Of a stretch of 64,000 bases of DNA, positions 1-8,172 are shown piece by piece. The DNA comes from Oscillospiraceae bacterium (GTDB lineage: Bacteria > Bacillota > Clostridia > Oscillospirales > Ruminococcaceae), in assembly GCA_003453215.1 (NCBI GenBank), contig DMMB01000069.1, positions 9,602 through 73,601 on the forward strand, read 5' to 3'. The notes below the pieces were generated by a model. That model worked only from the letters and a program-made list of their open reading frames with translations. It had not been told where the DNA came from and searched no databases. Position 1 is the stretch's first letter. Each line of letters starts with the position of its first letter. Made by a program: the position numbers and the translations under genes.

Positions 1-110
1 GGGGCTGCGCCCCTGCCCCCCTCCTTGCCTTGTCCCATTGCCGATGCCCCCAAAGTGTGATAAAATATCCCCCGATTTATCCCCCAGGGTTTCAGGAGGC
101 CAAAGCAGCT

Positions 111-602
111 ATGAAAATAACCATCATCGCAACCCTTATGATTATGGCGGCATATTTCCTTATTCTATATGCCGGAGTCGCCTTTATCCAGGATAAGCGC
201 TTCTTTTCTTCCGCCCCCAAAGAGTACCTTACCATCATCCCCGAAAGGAAAGAACGGTTCCGGGGCGCCCACATCATCGGCTGGCTTATTGCCCTGGCGG
301 CCATTTTGTTATTCCTCGGGGCTATCGTTCTCAGCGCCTGGGATGGCCACCAAAACCAATTTACCTTCTGGGAATTTTTCATACGGTTCCTCGTTATGCT
401 TTACCTCATGGAAATTTACGATATTCTCTTCTTTGATTGGGTACTGCTCTGCCACTCCAACTTCTTCCCCCGCTTTTATCCCGAACTCAAGGGTCATACG
501 GATCCGCAGCTGTTTGGATATAATAAAAAAGAACACATTCTCCACTTTTTCCTGTACCTCCCTCTCTGCGCCATCATTGCCTGGCTCTGCACTCTCTTAT
601 AA
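111..602 (+). CDS. Small integral membrane protein, family not recognised
   Basis: The 163-residue product has about four hydrophobic stretches (near residues 3-26, 54-77, 86-114 and 142-163), so it is probably a four-pass membrane protein. I do not recognise a family. The frame is open from position 30, but the ATG at 111 is chosen because AGGAGG lies 11 nt upstream (94-99) and the protein then begins directly with a membrane segment. The loop between segments 1 and 2 is rich in Lys and Arg, which suggests a cytoplasmic location. It converges on the chimeric ATPase gene and shares a bidirectional terminator with it. Confidence 0.7.
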   Translation: MKITIIATLMIMAAYFLILYAGVAFIQDKRFFSSAPKEYLTIIPERKERFRGAHIIGWLIALAAILLFLGAIVLSAWDGHQNQFTFWEFFIRFLVMLYLMEIYDILFFDWVLLCHSNFFPRFYPELKGHTDPQLFGYNKKEHILHFFLYLPLCAIIAWLCTLL

Positions 603-621
603 AACCACTGCATCGCAAAAA

Positions 622-655
622 AATCGGAGACGTTTTCGCGTCTCCGATTTTTTAT
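622..655. terminator. Bidirectional rho-independent terminator
   Basis: An 11-bp perfect stem (AATCGGAGACG / CGTCTCCGATT) with a 6-nt loop has an A-run on one side and a T-run on the other. It lies between two convergent genes and can end both transcripts. Confidence 0.85.
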
Positions 656-1887
656 TTATTCTTTTCTTCCTCCGGCAGCAGACTCGTCATGCTGTGCAGG
701 CTAATTCCCAATGTAGAGGCATTGTGCAGCAGCGCCGAAGTAGTCGGCGGGATCAAGCCCGCTACACCCAAAATGATAAGCATCAGGTTAAAACCCACAA
801 TGGTGCGGTAGTTGCGGTGAATGCGCGCCATCAGCGCTTCGCTTAGCCGCCGCAGCGTTACCAGTGCAAAGAGATCCTCCGAAGCAATGGTAATATCGGC
901 AATCTCCCGGGCAATGGCTGCCCCGGTGCTGATGGCAATCCCGGCATCTGCTTCCGAAAGGGCGGGGGAATCGTTTACGCCGTCTCCAATCATGATGACG
1001 GTATGGCCCTTGGCCTTTTCTTCCCGGATAAAGTTTGCCTTATCCTCCGGCAGCACCTCGGCAAAGCAGGCATCCACACCCACCTGCACCGCCACGGCTT
1101 CCGCCGTACGGTGGTTATCTCCGGTCATCATTACGATATTGCCGATCCCGCAGGCGTGCAGGGCCGCCACCGCCGCTTTGGCTTCCTCCCGCAGCGGATC
1201 GTATACACAGATCACGGCCGCCAGTTCCCCTGCAATGCACAGATACAGCTGGGAATATTTCTCCGGCAGGGCAGCAAAAGCCGCTTCCTCTCCGGCCGGT
1301 ATCCGGCAGCCCTCATCCTCAAAGACAAAGTGCGCGCTGCCTATCAGCACTTTTTTCTCATTTACGGTGCTGGAAATTCCATGTGCCACCACATATTCCA
1401 CCCGGCTGTGGTATTCCTCGTGGCTCAGGCCCTTTTCCCGGGCGGCCTCCACCACGGCATTGGCCATGGAGTGCGGATAGTGCTCCTCCAGGCAGGCCGC
1501 CAGCCGCAGCATCTCATTGGCATCGTGTCCGCCAAAGGGAATCACTTCTGCTACGGTGGGGGTGGCATAGGTCAGGGTGCCGGTTTTATCAAAGACGACC
1601 GCATACGCCTTGGCCGCCGCAAAAAGCGCCCAACCACAGCCCCGGCGGTGGTACTTTCGGTCCACTCCCATCACTGCCAGCTCCATGGTATCCCGCCCGG
1701 TCTCCCTTAGGCAAAGAAAGCCGATGGGTTTTCCCTGCCCCATCGCGGCAAAGCAGGGCTGTTCGGCGCTTTGGGCAATGTATTCCTCCCGCGCTTCAGC
1801 AATGCCAAACCACTCCGGCAACCCCTCCAAAATCTGCCGCGCCACCTGTTGCTTTTCTTCCGGCGCTGTCATCTCCCGGATTTCCAT
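652..1887 (-). CDS. Chimera: GNAT acetyltransferase N-terminus fused to C-terminal half of a heavy-metal P-type ATPase
   Basis: The 411-residue product is a fusion. Residues 1-96 look like the first part of a GNAT N-acetyltransferase, with the acetyl-CoA loop start RRGCGWALF at about 81-89. From residue 97 the sequence is the catalytic half of a P1B-type heavy-metal ATPase: phosphorylation motif DKTGTLT (Asp100), an HP-type motif YPHSMANAVV, MTGDN, the hinge GDGVNDSPAL and the last membrane segments. The metal-binding domain, the CPx membrane helix and the actuator domain are all missing, so transport is unlikely. The start ATG at 1887 has GGAGG upstream; the frame extends to 1974 without support. 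The GNAT part also stops before its C-terminal half. It looks like the in-frame product of a deletion, or an assembly join. Confidence 0.75.
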   Translation of the reverse strand: MEIREMTAPEEKQQVARQILEGLPEWFGIAEAREEYIAQSAEQPCFAAMGQGKPIGFLCLRETGRDTMELAVMGVDRKYHRRGCGWALFAAAKAYAVVFDKTGTLTYATPTVAEVIPFGGHDANEMLRLAACLEEHYPHSMANAVVEAAREKGLSHEEYHSRVEYVVAHGISSTVNEKKVLIGSAHFVFEDEGCRIPAGEEAAFAALPEKYSQLYLCIAGELAAVICVYDPLREEAKAAVAALHACGIGNIVMMTGDNHRTAEAVAVQVGVDACFAEVLPEDKANFIREEKAKGHTVIMIGDGVNDSPALSEADAGIAISTGAAIAREIADITIASEDLFALVTLRRLSEALMARIHRNYRTIVGFNLMLIILGVAGLIPPTTSALLHNASTLGISLHSMTSLLPEEEKNK

Positions 1888-1904
1888 ATTGTACTCCCTC
1901 CATC

Positions 1905-1936
1905 CAAAAAAGCCGGCACAGTTTTCCCATGCCGGC
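1905..1936 (-). terminator. Terminator of the FecB-like lipoprotein gene
   Basis: Stem GCCGGCA (1912-1918) pairs with TGCCGGC (1930-1936). Reading on the minus strand it is followed by six T's. It sits just past the stop of the upstream minus-strand lipoprotein gene. Confidence 0.8.
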
Positions 1937-1945
1937 TCATTTTTC

Positions 1946-2854
1946 TTATTCTTCTGCCGGGGCGGCGGCTGCAAATTTCGCCATCTCGGCCAGGGTATCG
2001 AACATCCGCAGGCTCTGGTTCTGGAACGCTGTAAAATCGATGGCCATAACCTTATCGTTCTTCACAGCGGCCACTACCTTGTATTCGTAGCTCTGCTTTA
2101 CGGTTTCCACCTCATCGGCTTCCGCGCAAAATATAACATCCGGCTCCAATGCTTTCAGCTCACTTTCCGGGTACAGCCAGTTGGTGTACTCGGCCCCGCT
2201 GCAGTGGAAGCCCACCTGTTCCAGCAGTTTTCCTTCCAGGGTATCCCCTGTCGCCATGCGGTAAGGGTAAGCAATCAGCAGCGTTGCATCCGGGGCGGTT
2301 TCCATGCCGGCCAGCGCCGCCGCAGCCTCCGACAGCTTGTTGTTCATCGCCGTACCAACCGTCTCCGCCGCTGCAGCACCGGTTACATTGCCGGCCAGCA
2401 GGGTAGCCAAGGCGCGGTAATTCTGCTGAATTCCCTCCACCGAATCGGCCCGGGGCAGCACCACCACCTGAATATCCGCCTGCTGCAGCTCCACCAGGGT
2501 GCTTTCCGTCGGCTGGATTGTGCACAGCACCAATGTCGCCCCGCTTGTCTTTATCTTTTCCACATCGGGCTGAAAGGCGCTGCCCATGCGGGTTTTGGTC
2601 GTTGCAGCCGCCGGGAAACTGCAGTATTCGCTCACCCCCACCAGCAAATCGCCGTAGCCCAGGTCATACACCATTTCGGTTGTCCCCGGGGAAAGTGAAA
2701 CCACCGCAGTGGGCGCTTCGTTCAGCGTTACGCTGCCCACCGTCACCGGGTATTCCGGATCCGGTTTCGGCTCCGGTTCGGCCGGGTTATTGTTACAGGA
2801 CACTGCCAACAGCATCAGGGCCGCAGCGGCCAGGGCCAGCATTTTTTTCATCAT
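1946..2854 (-). CDS. ABC-type metal/siderophore/cobalamin substrate-binding lipoprotein (FecB/BtuF-like), orphan
   Basis: This 302-residue lipoprotein has a signal peptide ending in the lipobox LAVSC, then a Pro/Glu/Asp linker and a periplasmic-binding fold of the FecB/BtuF class (VVSLSPGTTEMVYDLGYGD, then LEPDVIF-type and AMIDF-type late motifs). Family members capture iron complexes, heme or corrinoids outside the cell for a FecCD-type permease. No permease or ATPase gene is next to it, unlike the two other binding-protein genes in this window, so it may share one of those transporters. The start at 2854 (the first of two ATGs) is set by GGGAGGA 6 nt upstream; the longer open frame to 2914 overlaps the promoter. 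The ligand cannot be told from sequence. Confidence 0.85.
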   Translation of the reverse strand: MMKKMLALAAAALMLLAVSCNNNPAEPEPKPDPEYPVTVGSVTLNEAPTAVVSLSPGTTEMVYDLGYGDLLVGVSEYCSFPAAATTKTRMGSAFQPDVEKIKTSGATLVLCTIQPTESTLVELQQADIQVVVLPRADSVEGIQQNYRALATLLAGNVTGAAAAETVGTAMNNKLSEAAAALAGMETAPDATLLIAYPYRMATGDTLEGKLLEQVGFHCSGAEYTNWLYPESELKALEPDVIFCAEADEVETVKQSYEYKVVAAVKNDKVMAIDFTAFQNQSLRMFDTLAEMAKFAAAAPAEE

Positions 2855-2885
2855 GGCGTTTCCTCCCTTGGTTCGTTCTTCTTCC

Positions 2886-2914
2886 ATTGTACCCGCTTTG
2901 GGCCCGCATTTCAA
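2886..2914 (-). promoter_or_regulatory. Sigma-A-type promoter of the orphan lipoprotein gene
   Basis: On the minus strand TTGAAA is followed by a 17-bp spacer and TACAAT. It lies 32 nt before the chosen ATG. Confidence 0.65.
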
Positions 2915-3011
2915 ATGAACTTTATATGAACACCCCGGGAAATTCCGGCAGCGCTCCCCGGTCTTTTGTTGCCCGATAAATACATATCGTATATTTAATG
3001 CAAGTTATACA

Positions 3012-3986
3012 TTATTCCTGCTGTCCCGCTGCGCGCACAACATCCTCCGCCAGCCGTTTTATGTCCTCCAGCGTTTCCAGCTCCCCGGCGCGGCGCCGCA
3101 GTTGGGCGGCTCCCCGCACCCCACTGATGTACCACCCGCAGTGCTTGCGGGCTTCATGGCTGGCTACCCGTTCTCCCTTGTACTGCACCGCCAGGGTCAT
3201 CTGCTCCACCATCAGGGCCATCCGCTGCTCCAGGGGCGGGGTTGGCTCGTAGCGGCCGGTGGCAAGGTACTGCCGCACCTGCCGGAACAGCCATGGGGCC
3301 CCCAAAGCGCCCCGGCCGATCATAATCAGGTCGCAGCCGGTGGTCTCATACAGCGCTTTTGCCGTTTCGGGGCTTACTACATCGCCATTGCCAATCACGG
3401 GGATAGAAACCGCCTGCTTTACCTGCCGGATAATCTCCCAATCCACCGGCGGCGCATACATCTGCTTTCTGGTTCTGCCATGGACTGTTACGGCATCTGC
3501 CCCGGCGGCCTCGGCCATTTGGGCAAATTCCACCGCATTTATGTGCTCCTCGTCCCATCCCTTACGGAACTTAACCGTAACCGGAATGCTGCTGGCCGCC
3601 TTAACTGCCCGGATAATGCTCTCGGCCCGGTCGGGTTCCAGCATCAGGGCGCTGCCGCTGCGGTTCCCCGCTATTTTAGGGGCGGGGCAGCCCATGTTAA
3701 TATCCAGCCAGGCAGGGGAATACTGCTGTGCCAATTCGGCTGCGCGGGCCATCGGTTCCGCCTCATCGCCAAAAAGCTGAATGGCACAGGGCATTTCCCG
3801 TTCCCCAATTTCCATCAGCTCGGCGCTTTTGCGGCTGCCCTGCACCAATCCTTTGCTGCTTACCATTTCGCCCACACAGGCCACCGCCCCATAGCGCATA
3901 CACAGTTCCCGCAGCGCCCGGTCAGAAACCCCTGCCATCGGGGCCAGCATAGCATAGGCCGGCAGTTCCCAGTTCCCCAGCTTCAT
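3012..3986 (-). CDS. dus: tRNA-dihydrouridine synthase (DusB-type)
   Basis: The 324-residue protein is a flavin-dependent tRNA-dihydrouridine synthase, which reduces uridines in the D-loop of tRNA with NADPH. The TIM-barrel motifs are clear: APMAGVSDRALR near the start, QLFGDEAEPM, DINMGCPAPKI carrying the GCP cysteine, VKFRKGWDEEH, TVHGRTR, IPVIGNGDV and MIGRGALGAPW. Length fits the family. The ATG at 3986 follows AGGAG at good spacing; the frame continues to 4046 but has no ribosome site there. It is monocistronic, between an orphan binding protein and a surface-protein gene. Confidence 0.93.
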   Translation of the reverse strand: MKLGNWELPAYAMLAPMAGVSDRALRELCMRYGAVACVGEMVSSKGLVQGSRKSAELMEIGEREMPCAIQLFGDEAEPMARAAELAQQYSPAWLDINMGCPAPKIAGNRSGSALMLEPDRAESIIRAVKAASSIPVTVKFRKGWDEEHINAVEFAQMAEAAGADAVTVHGRTRKQMYAPPVDWEIIRQVKQAVSIPVIGNGDVVSPETAKALYETTGCDLIMIGRGALGAPWLFRQVRQYLATGRYEPTPPLEQRMALMVEQMTLAVQYKGERVASHEARKHCGWYISGVRGAAQLRRRAGELETLEDIKRLAEDVVRAAGQQE

Positions 3987-4060
3987 TCCCTCACTCCTTC
4001 TGTGGTCATTCTGCCCTATTGTATCAGATTTTCCCCCGGCCGTCAAAGCAGCCGGAGATG

Positions 4061-4090
4061 AAAAAACTCCCCCGCATGGGGGAGTTTTTA
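4061..4090. terminator. Terminator downstream of the NPxTG surface-protein gene
   Basis: Stem CTCCCCC / GGGGGAG with a GCAT tetraloop lies between an A-run and a T-run. It can act in both directions; the gene it serves is the surface-protein gene ending at 4102. Confidence 0.85.
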
Positions 4091-4101
4091 TCGTGTCTCA
4101 A

Positions 4102-5430
4102 TTATTTCTTGCGGGAAAGAGCCGCAATCCCTACGGCGGAGATCACCATAACGGCCACTGCAGCACCCACAAAGTCATTGGCGCCGGTGGAGGGGTTCTT
4201 CTCGGGCTCGGTCTTGGGGGTGTCCTCGGTGGGGGTGATGATGACGATGGTGCCGCCGGTGGAACCGCCGGGAACAACATTATTCTCCACCGTGGTCTTG
4301 ACGATTTCGCTCAAGGGGTGTTTCTCACCGTCTTTCACGCCCTGGGTCGTGTCAACGGTCTTGGCAACGGTGTTGTCTTGGGTAATAGTAAGGTTCAATT
4401 TTTCATTAGTAAAGGCGCCATTGGAATCATCATAGATGAGGTAGCCAGTGCCATTGATGGTGTTGCCGGAAACAGTGATCTCGGGTATCGCACAGTTCAG
4501 CAACTCCTTATGCAGGGTAATCGCATTGCCACCAGTAAGTTTCATCGTGTTGTTTTCGACCTTGGTGGAAGCAAGCCGGGTCAACTGGATGCAGGAGCGG
4601 CCGGTATCCTTAACGCTGATATTGTTATTGCTGATGGTGGCGGCAGCGGTCTTTTGGTCAATATTGATGCCGCGGTCATAACCGAAGATTGTGTTGTTGC
4701 TGATGTTGATGGTCAGCGGTGCAGTTTCATTCCCCTGCAGATGGATGGCATAAGCATTTTGGGGGGCATTGGTGCCATCAAAGATGTTATTAGTAATAGT
4801 GTAGCTGCCACCAACATTGGAGCAATTATAAATCTTGATGCCTTCGAGCTTGCAGTTGTTGACCTTAAAGTTAATGCCCTCGAAGAATTTATGTGTGGGA
4901 TACAGACCATTGGGTGCGGTGCCCGTAATGGTCAAGTTTTCGAAAGAAATGGATGTTGTGGTTTTCTCCCCCCACCACTCATAGGGAAGTGTGATATCGG
5001 AATTTACAGTCAGGGTATCACTATCTCTTCCAGTCGCACCAACAAACTTGAAGTTGATAAGGTGGCGGTCATTTCCGTAATGGGATGCTTCACGACCAAA
5101 GGTTAACAAATTATTAAGGGTCGACTCATCATAGGTTATATTTCCAGAAATAGTGTATGTCAGCGTAGCATTCCCATTTTCATCGCGATCGGTAAACAGA
5201 GCATCAAACTTCTCCGCTGTAGTTCCTCCCTAGCCCAAGGCACCAGATTCACAAAGGGCCGCCAGCTCTGGTTTAATTGCATTGTATGCTTCTTCAAAAG
5301 ACGCAAACTGGCGGTTCTTAAAACCATTAATACCTGATACGGTGACATAGCCATCCGCAGCCATAGCGGTGACGGGAAGCATAACGGCCAGCATCAGTAG
5401 CGCCAGCACAACACTTAAAAGCTTTTTCAT
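4102..5430 (-). pseudogene. Cell-wall-anchored right-handed beta-helix surface protein interrupted by an in-frame TAG
   Basis: A single frame of 442 codons reads from a good start (ATG 5430, AGAGG upstream) through a Sec signal peptide ending near AMAADG, then a beta-helix region rich in Asn ladders (for example ITNNIF, ISNNTI, ISNNNI, VSGNTI) and a C-terminal sorting signal: NPSTGA, a hydrophobic stretch and SRKK. Codon 67 (5232-5230) is TAG, between GALG and GGTTAEKFD. No frame change occurs on either side, and the second half has no convincing start of its own (only a TTG at 5109 without a ribosome site). The simplest reading is a recent CAG-to-TAG nonsense change; suppression or read-through is possible. 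The intact product would be sortase-anchored and might bind or process glycans, but no catalytic motif was identified. Confidence 0.75.
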
Positions 5431-5474
5431 TTTGTATTGACCTCTCTTCTTTTTAATTTTTCCCGCAGGTGGGG

Positions 5475-5516
5475 TTGTGTTTGCTCCGCAAACACAAAAA
5501 TATCCCCATGGGGATA
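5475..5516. other. Hairpin and 16-bp palindrome upstream of the surface-protein gene
   Basis: A perfect 10-bp hairpin (TTGTGTTTGC / GCAAACACAA, loop TCC) at 5475-5497 is followed by the perfect palindrome TATCCCCATGGGGATA at 5501-5516. Both lie 45-86 nt before the ATG. There is no T-run, so these may be leader structure or an operator rather than a terminator. Confidence 0.4.
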
Positions 5517-5600
5517 TGAATAGCAAGAATAAACTACCACTTTTGGGCAGGGGATGTCAACCTAAATGAGAAATTTGGGGGAGGTGCACAAATTTTCCCA

Positions 5601-6245
5601 CTAAATTTGTGCAGGGTTTTCCTCCAGCAGGGCCTGCAGGGACTGCCGCAGGGGAAGGTAGCGCTGCTGCCAGTCCTCCCCGGCGGGGACGGTGTAATTT
5701 ACCCCAAACCAGCGACAAACTCCGCGGCACAGCGCCTCGGCAATCTCCTCCTGGTTTTCCACCAGCCACTGGGCATCGGCTCCATTATCATGGAAGGCAA
5801 GCTCCGGATAGACCGAAAGCATGGGGGTGCTGTTAATCTCGTAAAAAGTGGTATTGGTCTTAACACCCCGGCCGGTATCTGCCGGGTAAATTTTCATCAG
5901 TTCCTCATAGGTCATTTGGCAGGCCCGCCAGCTGGCGCCGCCCGGTCGGCCGTAGGCCAGCACCTCCGGGCCGCGGGCGGTTCCCTCCTTTCCTGTGGAG
6001 CTGCTGGCATTGGTGTGGATGGGCAGGTAATAGTTGGCTTGCCACTGGATGGCCTCTGCCACGCGCACCCGCAGGGTAGCTGCCGGCGGCGCCATTTTTA
6101 CCAGAAAGCCGCAGCGCTGCAGGGCAGTGGATCCTTTTTCGGCAATCGCAGTGGCAACATCGTGCTCAAACAGCGAGGGATAGCCAAAATAAGGGCCATG
6201 CGGGGCAGGCCGGCGCTCCGGGGAAAGATAAATTTTGAAACTCAT
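5601..6245 (-). CDS. N-acetylmuramoyl-L-alanine amidase (Amidase_3 fold)
   Basis: The 214-residue protein has the layout of a zinc-dependent amidase that cuts between muramic acid and the peptide stem of peptidoglycan. It opens with IYLSPERRPAPHG, then a helix, a conserved PIHTNAS motif at about residue 76 (zinc ligand His) and ELAFHDNGADA near residue 149. It belongs to the variant whose first strand reads IYLSP rather than DxGHGG. There is no signal peptide, so it may act after lysis, be exported another way, or be a phage-derived or sporulation-type enzyme. ATG 6245 follows AAAGGAG. Its 3' end forms an inverted repeat (TGCACAAATTT / AAATTTGTGCA, 5585-5613) that includes the stop codon. It sits between two beta-helix surface-protein genes, which suggests a cell-wall role. 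Confidence 0.8.
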   Translation of the reverse strand: MSFKIYLSPERRPAPHGPYFGYPSLFEHDVATAIAEKGSTALQRCGFLVKMAPPAATLRVRVAEAIQWQANYYLPIHTNASSSTGKEGTARGPEVLAYGRPGGASWRACQMTYEELMKIYPADTGRGVKTNTTFYEINSTPMLSVYPELAFHDNGADAQWLVENQEEIAEALCRGVCRWFGVNYTVPAGEDWQQRYLPLRQSLQALLEENPAQI

Positions 6246-6454
6246 AAAAAGGCTCCTTTCTGTTGGGTATTTTATACTATGGCGGGGCCAGGGCTTTGCA
6301 AAGCCCCTCCACTAATACCGGCAAAAGCACCTTTTTTGCAGGGAAATGGTACATATCACACATTTTTTAAGAGAATGTTTACAAACCGGGGGCAAAAATG
6401 GAAATGATGACAAGTATTTCGCTAAGGAGTGGAAGCAAAATAATGGCAGAAAAT

Positions 6455-6486
6455 GAGAAAGAGAGAGCCGCAAAGCGACTCTCTCC
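6455..6486 (-). terminator. Terminator of the SipW-type surface-protein gene
   Basis: On the minus strand AGAGAGTCGC, a TTT loop and GCGGCTCTCT form a 10-bp stem with one wobble, followed by a T-rich tail. It starts 33 nt after the stop codon. Confidence 0.65.
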
Positions 6487-6518
6487 GAGAGGGAATAGAC
6501 CTATTGGGATCCGGAAAA

Positions 6519-7931
6519 TCACTGGACTTTTACGCCATCGATGGTGACGCTGAGATGTTCCGTATCCATACTGTTTTTATTGGCCCAAAGCTTGGAGCCT
6601 GTATTTTTTCCATTCGCAAAACCATTGACTGTTGCCTGATCCACTGTCAGGGTGTAGGTTGCATGATAGTCATTTCCTACTTCGATGGCGGCCTTACCGA
6701 CTGTGCCATTGTTCCGATCATTAAAGATACAATGCGTTACGGTAAGATTGGTCGGTTTTTCTGCCGTTGCCTGCCCATACAGCAAAATGGCTTTTCCGTT
6801 GGTGTTAAAGGTACAGTCTTTGAAGGTGACATCGGTTCCGCCCCAGGTCCAGATGGAATACTGATTGGCCATGGTATTTTCAAATACGCAGTTGATGAAT
6901 GTTGCCATTCCGTAAAGTGTCAGTTTTCCCTTGATGGTACAATTCCTGTAAACCAGTTCATCGCAAACAATACCATCAAAGTTGCCCTCTCCTGCCTGAA
7001 TGGTCATATTTTCGAAAGTAAAGGTGGAACCGCGCTGGTAGTTGAGCTGTCCGCCTTCAGCACTGACTGAATTGGCAACTACATCGATTGTTTGGGTGCC
7101 ATTGCCTACAAAGGTAATGTTGCGACTCTTTTCTCCGGAATTGGCAATATCATTATCAAGAGTCAGGCTGGCATTTGCCGGGAGGGTGATGGTCGCTTCC
7201 TTATTCGTAGCGCCTGTAATGGCCTCGTTCAATTCGCTCTGGCTGGTAATGATAACAGGATACGCCGCACCATCATCGTAGGTGTTGCCGTAGCTGTCAT
7301 TTTCGTGGCTTGCCTGGGTTGCAGTCAAATCGATGCCCAAATCAATTTTCGGCTGCTCCTGCCCTGCGGCGTAATTGGCCTCATTGCCGATGGTGGAAGG
7401 GAACCAGACTGCCAAGGTGACAAGCTTTGCTTCCTCCGTCGGCAGCAGCTTCGGCGTTTCGGCGCTGTAACCAGCGGAAAGCACCGTACCATTCGTGGCC
7501 GCGGTAATCAGGGTATCCCGATTCGTCACCTGGCCATCAAGAACAGCAAACTTCAGGTAATCGGAAAGTTTAAACTCATTGCCCTGAACCGACCTGCTGC
7601 CCGTTTCCGAAACGACATGGACCCCCAGCGTATATTTCAGCGCCAGGCTGCCCCCATTGCTGATTCTTAGTACGACATACTCCAAGTGGCCCGGTTCCCA
7701 CAAGGTGTTTTCCAGGAACACATTTGTGTTTTCGGTGACCTCCGAAAAATCCTCGCTGCTGGAATTTTTGTATTCCAACTGAACGTCCAATCGGCCAGCT
7801 TCAATTTTATTCACGCTGGTTGCTGCGCTATCGGTAAACCATGCAAAGGTAGAGCCGATGAGCATGGTGCTGCACAGCAGCAGCGAGATGAGGCTGACGA
7901 GCAATGCGCGCTTGGTTATTTTCTTCTGCAT
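6519..7931 (-). CDS. Secreted beta-helix protein with SipW/camelysin-type signal peptide
   Basis: The 470-residue product begins with a SipW-dependent type signal (basic start, hydrophobic core, GSTFAWFTD at about residues 26-34, then SVNKIEAGRLDV), as found in TasA/camelysin matrix proteins. Residues to about 215 resemble the TasA-like beta domain. From about residue 220 a right-handed beta-helix follows, with stacked strands and Asn/Thr-rich turns (FENMTI, YRNCTI, FINCVF, FKDCTF, VTHCIF). There is no LPxTG-like anchor, so it is probably a released or matrix-forming protein. The signal peptidase SipW is not encoded in this window. ATG 7931 follows AGGAGG. It is related in fold, not in export route, to the broken NPxTG protein two genes away. 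Confidence 0.8.
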   Translation of the reverse strand: MQKKITKRALLVSLISLLLCSTMLIGSTFAWFTDSAATSVNKIEAGRLDVQLEYKNSSSEDFSEVTENTNVFLENTLWEPGHLEYVVLRISNGGSLALKYTLGVHVVSETGSRSVQGNEFKLSDYLKFAVLDGQVTNRDTLITAATNGTVLSAGYSAETPKLLPTEEAKLVTLAVWFPSTIGNEANYAAGQEQPKIDLGIDLTATQASHENDSYGNTYDDGAAYPVIITSQSELNEAITGATNKEATITLPANASLTLDNDIANSGEKSRNITFVGNGTQTIDVVANSVSAEGGQLNYQRGSTFTFENMTIQAGEGNFDGIVCDELVYRNCTIKGKLTLYGMATFINCVFENTMANQYSIWTWGGTDVTFKDCTFNTNGKAILLYGQATAEKPTNLTVTHCIFNDRNNGTVGKAAIEVGNDYHATYTLTVDQATVNGFANGKNTGSKLWANKNSMDTEHLSVTIDGVKVQ

Positions 7932-8122
7932 ATGTAGGTTTCCTCCTGTTTTTATTTTTCCTCCGCAGGTATTTTGTCTTTCCCTCCGCTTGCTTCAAAA
8001 TATCTTGAAGAGGAATAATTTGGTATAAACAGGTTATCACTAACAGCTTAGAAAAGTCAATATTATACAGGTAATTTTATCAAATTCATGCATTATTACA
8101 AAATATGGAATTTCGTTTTGGT

Positions 8123-8158
8123 AAAAAATCCCCCCGATAGCCTGCTACCGGGGGGAAT
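8123..8158 (-). terminator. Terminator of psuG
   Basis: On the minus strand TCCCCCCGGTAGC pairs around an AGGC loop and is followed by six T's. It lies 15 nt past the psuG stop. Confidence 0.85.
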
Positions 8159-8172
8159 TTATACTGCAAATA

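Noticed and set aside
5160..5354. Restart of the broken surface-protein gene after the TAG, where GGGAGGA follows at once
   Set aside because: The start codons near this ribosome-like site are in another frame; the beta-helix frame has only a distant TTG without support.
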